Below, piece by piece: positions 22,358 through 26,124 of a DNA stretch of 26,124 nucleotides. The position numbers and the translations under genes were made by a program. The stretch lies in contig UREG01000021.1 in NCBI GenBank assembly GCA_900546795.1, positions 1-26,124 on the forward strand. Direction: 5' to 3'. The notes beneath the pieces were generated by a model. It made no database searches. It was not told where the DNA came from and saw only the letters and a list, made by a program, of their open reading frames with translations. Position 1 is the first letter of the stretch; each line of letters opens with the position of its first letter. This DNA comes from an uncultured Veillonellaceae bacterium (GTDB lineage Bacteria; Bacillota; Negativicutes; Veillonellales; Megasphaeraceae).

Positions 22358-23152
22358 ATGCAGTATTTTATCAGTGCGCTGCTCCGGGGCACAAAACACT
22401 TCCCGGAACTGGCGGCCTTTATCAATGACCAAAACGATCCGAACCTGGGTGTGGAACTGATCGCCTTTACCCATGACGACGACTACTGGACGCGGTTTAT
22501 GGAAACCCTCAAAAGCCTTTCCTGCCCCGTATCCTTCCACGGCCCTTGGGTCAATATCGAAGCTACGTCTCCGCTGGACAGCGACGCCCATGCCTGGTTG
22601 ATCAAAAGCTATGACAAAGTCTTTCGGACGGCAGCGGACCACGGCGTCCATCATGTCGTATTCCACTATTCCCAGCTGCAGTTTACTGAAGACACGCTGG
22701 CGGCGGCCAAAGCCAACGCGCTGGCGACCATCGACGAAGTAGCGGCGCTGGCGGAAACCTACGGCGTCAAATGCCTGGTAGAAAACCTGTGCAAACAGCC
22801 GAGCGGCATACATCTGTTTACCAATGAAGAATACTTCCAGCTCTTTGCGGATCGGCCGAACCTGTGGTCCATCATCGACGTCGGCCACGCCCATGTAAAC
22901 GGACTGGATATAGAAACCTTCCTGAAAACCTACGGCGATCGGGTACAGGCCTATCATTTCCACAACAACGACGGCCTGCATGATCAGCATAAAAGCATAT
23001 TGGACGGCACGATCGATTACGAACCCATTACGAAATGGGCGTACCAATATACGCCGAACGCGGGCATCGTCCTGGAATACGAACCTCACGTCGGGGCGTC
23101 CAACGATGAAATACTGCGCCATGTAGAACTTCTGAAAGACTATGGAAAATAA
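22358..23152 (+). CDS. Sugar phosphate isomerase/epimerase-like TIM-barrel protein
   Basis: The 264-residue protein has the AP-endonuclease-2/xylose isomerase-like barrel. The probable metal-binding residues lie in the expected order at strand ends: SFHGPWVNIEA, VVFHYSQLQF, CLVENLC, IIDVGHAHVNG, YHFHNNDG with the following HDQHKSILDGTIDY, and VLEYEP at the last strand. The family isomerises or epimerises sugars, inosose or hydroxypyruvate, or hydrolyses phosphodiesters. It lies 16 bases after the ATPase gene and before the operon terminator, so it should act on the imported compound or its first product. Absence of a kinase or glycosidase in the operon leaves the substrate open. A glycerophosphodiester-like or inositol-like ligand would fit the UgpB-type binding protein, but this is inference. 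Confidence 0.88.
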   Translation: MQYFISALLRGTKHFPELAAFINDQNDPNLGVELIAFTHDDDYWTRFMETLKSLSCPVSFHGPWVNIEATSPLDSDAHAWLIKSYDKVFRTAADHGVHHVVFHYSQLQFTEDTLAAAKANALATIDEVAALAETYGVKCLVENLCKQPSGIHLFTNEEYFQLFADRPNLWSIIDVGHAHVNGLDIETFLKTYGDRVQAYHFHNNDGLHDQHKSILDGTIDYEPITKWAYQYTPNAGIVLEYEPHVGASNDEILRHVELLKDYGK

Positions 23153-23156
23153 AAAG

Positions 23157-23185
23157 AAAAGGACACGCGCTGCGTGTCCTTTTTT
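23157..23185 (+). terminator. Intrinsic terminator of the sugar ABC operon
   Basis: AAAAGGACACGC (23157-23168) pairs perfectly with GCGTGTCCTTTT (23172-23183) around GCT, with Ts following. Confidence 0.94.
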
Positions 23186-23208
23186 GCTGGGCAAAATGCT
23201 TGCTTGTG

Positions 23209-23340
23209 CTGCGGGAACCCGAGATGGCACCGCTCCGTCAATCGGTGTGCTGCTATAGATTGGGGAGAGTGTATCTGCGGGAAGCTGAGATGGAATAGCT
23301 TCGTCTAATCATTGCGTTGATATAGACCGGGGGGGAGCTA
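23209..23340. repeat. Two diverged tandem copies of a ~66-base unit in non-coding DNA
   Basis: The unit beginning CTGCGGGAA at 23209 recurs at 23275. Both share CTGCGGGAA, GAGATGG, GCT.CGTC, AATC and TATAGA followed by a G-run. One single-base gap aligns the rest, and roughly three quarters of positions match by eye. No open frame spans both copies and no known RNA family is recognised. It belongs to the ~540-base gene-free stretch between the sugar operon and the GtrA-like gene. Confidence 0.7.
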
Positions 23341-23550
23341 TCTTGGGCAGAACCAATGCAGCCGCTAAAATTTTGTCAGAAATACACTGACCCTGCGTCC
23401 CTGGCAGGAAGAAGGACAAGCGCCGGCCAGGCAGGACGAAGCGGAAAAAGGGCCGCTGACCCCCCGGGCGGATACCGCTGTCCTGCGGAGAGCGTGCGGT
23501 GCCTGCTTTCCTTGGGACGTTTGGCAACTTGGCAAAAGCCGGCAGCTCCT

Positions 23551-23588
23551 CGGCAGAGACCAACGAGTCAGCGGCAGAGACCAACGAG
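23551..23588. repeat. Perfect 17-base tandem direct repeat
   Basis: CGGCAGAGACCAACGAG occurs at 23551-23567 and 23572-23588, a period of 21 bases. The spacing equals two helical turns, so it could be a pair of protein-binding sites, or slippage. It lies about 35 bases upstream of the promoter at 23623-23651. Confidence 0.75.
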
Positions 23589-23622
23589 CCTGCTCGGAGG
23601 AAGGAACGCAGACAGGGAGATT

Positions 23623-23651
23623 TTGAAAATTTAGAGCAATCGTGCTAAACT
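23623..23651 (+). promoter_or_regulatory. Promoter of the GtrA-chromate transporter operon
   Basis: TTGAAA (23623-23628) and TAAACT (23646-23651) are exactly 17 bases apart and TGC precedes the -10 box, giving an extended -10 element. Confidence 0.65.
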
Positions 23652-23659
23652 GTGTATAT

Positions 23660-23699
23660 CTGCATGCACAGCATGCAGACGCCTGTTTAGGATACAGGC
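23660..23699 (+). repeat. Two adjacent hairpins in the leader of the GtrA operon
   Basis: CTGCATGC (23660-23667) pairs with GCATGCAG (23671-23678) around ACA. GCCTGT (23681-23686) pairs with ACAGGC (23694-23699). The first lies at the expected transcription start and could be an operator or a 5' stabilising stem. A five-codon ATG frame (23708-23725) follows and ends overlapping the GTG start of the next gene. Confidence 0.5.
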
Positions 23700-23721
23700 A
23701 GTATACCATGGAGAAACTAGA

Positions 23722-24165
23722 GTGAAAGAAAAGAAACTGTTCGGCTATGACTATACGAATCGGGACGATATCAAACTCCTGCTCTACCTGATGATCGGCG
23801 GTACGGCGGCGCTGTTTGAATGGGGCATGTTTTACCTCTTCCATCAGGCGCTGTCCGATGCGCTCCGCTGGCCTCTTTTTTGGGCAGTGCAGACGGCGAC
23901 CGTCCTCGCCTTTACCTTATCGACCCTGTTCCACTACCTGCTGGGGAATATATTCGTCTTTGACAGCGGCAGCAAATACGGCCGCAAGAAAGAAATTTCC
24001 CTGGTATTTTTAGTCAGCGTGATGGGGCTCTTATGGAACATGATCATCATGTTTGGATTTACCTCCGGCCTCGGCTGGGACCCCATGCTGTCCAAAATGC
24101 TGACGAGCGCCATTGTGGTAGTATGGAACTATTTAGCCAGAAAAAAATGGATATTTGCATCTTGA
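23722..24165 (+). CDS. GtrA-like family membrane protein
   Basis: The 147-residue protein has four hydrophobic helices (about 20-43, 52-75, 90-111, 118-137) and ends with WNYLARKKWIFAS, the characteristic tail of GtrA-like proteins; FLYLMIGGTAALFEW-like sequence at the first helix also fits. GtrA proteins are thought to flip or help flip polyprenyl-phosphate-linked sugars in cell-surface glycosylation. It starts at a GTG behind GGAG. No glycosyltransferase is next to it, so its partner and target are unknown. It is the first gene of a run with gaps of only 12-13 bases that continues to the end of the window. Confidence 0.85.
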   Translation: MKEKKLFGYDYTNRDDIKLLLYLMIGGTAALFEWGMFYLFHQALSDALRWPLFWAVQTATVLAFTLSTLFHYLLGNIFVFDSGSKYGRKKEISLVFLVSVMGLLWNMIIMFGFTSGLGWDPMLSKMLTSAIVVVWNYLARKKWIFAS

Positions 24166-24177
24166 CGGAGGAACGAT

Positions 24178-24831
24178 ATGACAGCACAATACCATGACGG
24201 ATTTGACTGGGGCGAAGAATGTTTCAGCATATCCGCAATAGAATTTCCGCAGCGCCTCCTCGATATCGAAGCGCTGGGCCTGCACCCAAAAACGAAAGAC
24301 AGCACCTGCAAACGGGGCTATACCGCCATATTTCGTCTCGACGATACGGGCGAACGGCTCCTGCTCGACCGCCTCTATACCAATAACGGCAAAAAAGAAG
24401 CGCCGGTCATCGGCGGCGTGGCTCCGGTGCCCCTCAAAAGCCCGGCGGGAAACGTATACTATAAAAACCTGAACCTGCCCATCGCCTATACCGGCGGCAT
24501 CGTGATCACGACCGATTTCATCGGCAAACTCATCGTCCACCATGGCTTTCAGCCGCCGGAAAACTTTAAAAAAGTATGGGAACTGACCTTTGACAACGGC
24601 CGGCTGGTAAAAAAAGAAGACCTCTCCCTGCTGGCAGAAATACGGCGGCTGGAAAACAAAATCGCCCTGCGCAAAGCGCGGGAACGGGGCGAAGCCGACG
24701 GAGAAGTCAAAGAAATGTTCAAAAACGCCCTCTTGGGCGAAGCCAATACCTGGGGCAAAGACAAAGCATGGATCGAGCGGTGCTACGACATCAGCTATGA
24801 CGCCAAATACGTCTTTCACGACAAAGAATAA
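24178..24831 (+). CDS. Uncharacterised cytoplasmic protein
   Basis: I do not recognise this 217-residue protein. It has no signal peptide or membrane segment. Residues 1-150 look like a compact beta-rich domain, with several Gly/Pro turns (APVIGGVAPVPLKSP, LNLPIAYTGGIVITTDFIG) and a single cysteine near the N terminus plus one in DSTCKRGY. Residues about 155-195 form a strongly charged helix (LLAEIRRLENKIALRKARERGEADGE), possibly coiled coil, followed by a short C-terminal part with WGKDKAWIERCYDISYDAKYVF. The start is well supported by GGAGGAACG. It lies 12 bases after the gtrA-like gene and 13 bases before the chromate-type transporter genes, so it is co-transcribed with them. The beta-rich part is compatible with a small-molecule binding role, but nothing catalytic is visible. 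Confidence 0.8.
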   Translation: MTAQYHDGFDWGEECFSISAIEFPQRLLDIEALGLHPKTKDSTCKRGYTAIFRLDDTGERLLLDRLYTNNGKKEAPVIGGVAPVPLKSPAGNVYYKNLNLPIAYTGGIVITTDFIGKLIVHHGFQPPENFKKVWELTFDNGRLVKKEDLSLLAEIRRLENKIALRKARERGEADGEVKEMFKNALLGEANTWGKDKAWIERCYDISYDAKYVFHDKE

Positions 24832-24844
24832 AGGAAGGTGAACC

Positions 24845-25411
24845 ATGGAAAACAAGAACCGGGACGCTGCGTTTTACTGGCAGCTCTTCAAATCTACATT
24901 CTGGATCAGCGCCTTTACCGTCGGCGGCGGTTTTGTCATCATACCGCTGCTGAAAGCAAAATACGTAGACGAATACAAATGGCTGGACGATAAAGAAACC
25001 CTGGACATGGTGGCAATCGCCCAATCGGCGCCGGGCGTCATCGCGACGAACGCAGCCATCATACTGGGCTACCGCATGGCCGGACTGGCAGGCACAGCGG
25101 TGGCAGTCTTGGCGACCGTTCTGCCTCCGCTCATCACCCTGTCCGCCGTATTTTACTTCTACGATGCGTTTGCCCACAACCCCTATGTCCGCATGATACT
25201 AAAAGGCATGCAGTGCGGCGCAACCGCCATCATCATCGACGTAGCGATCAAACTCCTGCTGAAAGAATGGAAACGAAAACTCGTCCTGCCGCTGGCTATC
25301 ATCGCAGGCACCTTTACCGCCAACTACTTCTTTGACTTCAATATCATGTACATCATTTTAGTGGACGCCCTGATTGGATTTCTGGTCATGGCGGATAAAA
25401 AATACGATTAA
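24845..25411 (+). CDS. Chromate transporter family (CHR) protein, first half-subunit
   Basis: The 188-residue membrane protein is a single-domain (short-chain) CHR protein. The N-terminal signature is FTVGGGFVIIPLL, followed by the conserved AQSAPGVIATNAAIILGYRMAG. About six helices follow. Short-chain CHR proteins usually work as pairs encoded side by side and oriented oppositely in the membrane; the second is at 25425. Characterised members export chromate or sulfate-like oxyanions, while many in anaerobes have no known substrate. The ATG follows AAGGAAGGTG. Confidence 0.93.
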   Translation: MENKNRDAAFYWQLFKSTFWISAFTVGGGFVIIPLLKAKYVDEYKWLDDKETLDMVAIAQSAPGVIATNAAIILGYRMAGLAGTAVAVLATVLPPLITLSAVFYFYDAFAHNPYVRMILKGMQCGATAIIIDVAIKLLLKEWKRKLVLPLAIIAGTFTANYFFDFNIMYIILVDALIGFLVMADKKYD

Positions 25412-25424
25412 GGGGGGGACGAAC

Positions 25425-26124
25425 ATGATCTATTGGGATCTCTTTTGGAGCTTTTTCCAAGTCGGCATGTTCTGTGTCGGCGGCGGCTATGCGTCCATGC
25501 CCCTGATCCAGGCGCAGGTAATCGATGCGCACGCATGGCTGACAATGAGCGAATTTGTAGATATTTTTACGATCTCGCAGATGACCCCCGGCCCTATCGG
25601 AATCAACGCAGCCACCTTTGTGGGCACCAAAGTTGCCGGCCTGCCCGGTGCAGTCTGCGCAACGGCAGGTTTTGTCATGCCTTCCGTATTCATCGTCCTG
25701 GCGCTGGCAAAACTATTCTTTTCCTACGGCAACATCGGCAGAATCCGGGGCATCCTAAACGGCCTCCGGCCTGCGGTAGTCGCGCTGATCTGCAGCGCCG
25801 GCACCGGCTTTATCCTGCTGGCGCTGTGGAATGTGGAAACCGGGCCCGTCGATTTTGGACAGACAGACCTCATCGGTATCCTGGTGCTGGCAGCGTCGCT
25901 GCTCGCCATACGCCGCAAGATCGGCGTCATTACCGTGCTGGCAGGCTCCGGCCTGCTGGGGCTGATCCTGGGCAAGCTGGCGTTTTCCCCCCTCTGGCCC
26001 CTCCGGGTGCTGATCCTGGGGGGCGGGATGCTGGGACTCACCCTGCTCCTCTCCCGCTTCTTCCAGGGCGGGCCGGCAGGCGGCCGGGAATCCTTTGCCC
26101 TGGCCCTCTTCCTGGTGGTATGGG
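25425..26124 (+). CDS. Chromate transporter family (CHR) protein, second half-subunit (3' truncated by window)
   Basis: The frame starts at an ATG behind AGGGGGGG, 13 bases after the first CHR gene, and is still open at the last base (233 codons). The CHR signature is clear: FQVGMFCVGGGYASMPL, then ISQMTPGPIGINAATFVGTKVAGLPGA. A single CHR domain would normally end near residue 185-195. Here the sequence continues with two more hydrophobic stretches (PLRVLILGGGMLGLTLLLSRFF, then FALALFLVVWG), separated by a glycine-rich linker. The C-terminal part is noticeably richer in CTC, CCC and GGG codons. It may carry an extra membrane domain or simply a longer tail; the truncation prevents a decision. 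Confidence 0.9.
   Translation, partial: MIYWDLFWSFFQVGMFCVGGGYASMPLIQAQVIDAHAWLTMSEFVDIFTISQMTPGPIGINAATFVGTKVAGLPGAVCATAGFVMPSVFIVLALAKLFFSYGNIGRIRGILNGLRPAVVALICSAGTGFILLALWNVETGPVDFGQTDLIGILVLAASLLAIRRKIGVITVLAGSGLLGLILGKLAFSPLWPLRVLILGGGMLGLTLLLSRFFQGGPAGGRESFALALFLVVW

Noticed and set aside
21223..23230. Long antisense frames of 400 and 334 codons over the ABC ATPase and isomerase genes
   Set aside because: They are shadows of strongly supported plus-strand genes, with no ribosome site, and one runs across the operon terminator.
23209..23245. Resemblance of GATGGCACCGCTCCGTC to a T-box antiterminator
   Set aside because: There is no stem I or specifier region, no following terminator with U-run, the next gene is 480 bases away and is not an amino-acid gene, and the second repeat copy loses the core bases.
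23356..23634. Small open frames in the repeat region before the GtrA-like gene
   Set aside because: They show no Shine-Dalgarno site or family pattern, and they consist of Arg/Ala/Gly/Pro-rich sequence typical of chance frames in GC-rich non-coding DNA.
1..26124. Prophage, transposon or CRISPR content
   Set aside because: No transposase, integrase, phage structural gene, tRNA-linked attachment site or regularly spaced repeat array was found; the direct repeats seen have at most two clear copies.

Overview
The window looks like chromosomal DNA from a diderm Firmicute of the class Negativicutes (Veillonella/Megasphaera/Selenomonas-type). The gene content is Firmicute-like: an rpsF-ssb-rpsR operon, ychF, dapL and strong Shine-Dalgarno sites. 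The window nevertheless opens with the outer-membrane beta-barrel end of an autotransporter, which needs an outer membrane. This assignment is inference; no rRNA gene is present. No tRNA, rRNA, CRISPR array, transposase, integrase or phage gene was seen.

Layout. (1) Positions 1-6515 are visibly AT-richer. They hold the 3' end of an autotransporter (+), then on the minus strand a MATE efflux pump behind a promoter with a perfect 16-bp palindrome, a two-gene PHP-phosphatase/FAH-hydrolase operon, an unknown small lipoprotein, and the GTPase ychF. (2) Positions 6536-7765 hold dapL, which directly precedes ychF on the minus strand and is broken by one in-frame TAA. (3) Positions 7766-8308 are non-coding, with an unusual purine-rich strand bias. 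(4) Positions 8309-16708 form a D-amino-acid module in two transcription units on the plus strand: an unusual regulator plus an alanine-racemase-fold enzyme, then a DUF5058-type membrane protein, a second small membrane protein, two paralogous N-acyl-D-amino-acid deacylases and, between them, a serine/threonine dehydratase. (5) Positions 16910-17895 hold rpsF-ssb-rpsR with a candidate structured leader and a strong terminator. (6) Positions 18109-23152 hold a complete carbohydrate-type ABC importer (lipoprotein, two permeases, ATPase) with a TIM-barrel sugar-phosphate isomerase-like enzyme. (7) Positions 23153-23721 are non-coding, with tandem direct repeats and hairpins. (8) Positions 23722-26124 hold an operon of a GtrA-like membrane protein, an unrecognised protein and a two-subunit chromate-type transporter that runs off the window.

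How the genes work together. The most coherent and least familiar system is region 4. The inferred route is uptake of N-acyl-D-amino acids (or small D-amino-acid-containing compounds) by the two-protein membrane pair, hydrolysis by the twin deacylases, racemisation to the L form, and deamination of L-Ser/L-Thr to a 2-oxoacid and ammonia. The divergent sensor/winged-helix protein would be its regulator. The enzyme families are clear from motifs; the pathway and the transport role are inference. In Bacillus and relatives ychF lies directly upstream of rpsF. Here ychF is on the opposite strand and about 10 kb of accessory genes separates the two, so the locus appears rearranged.
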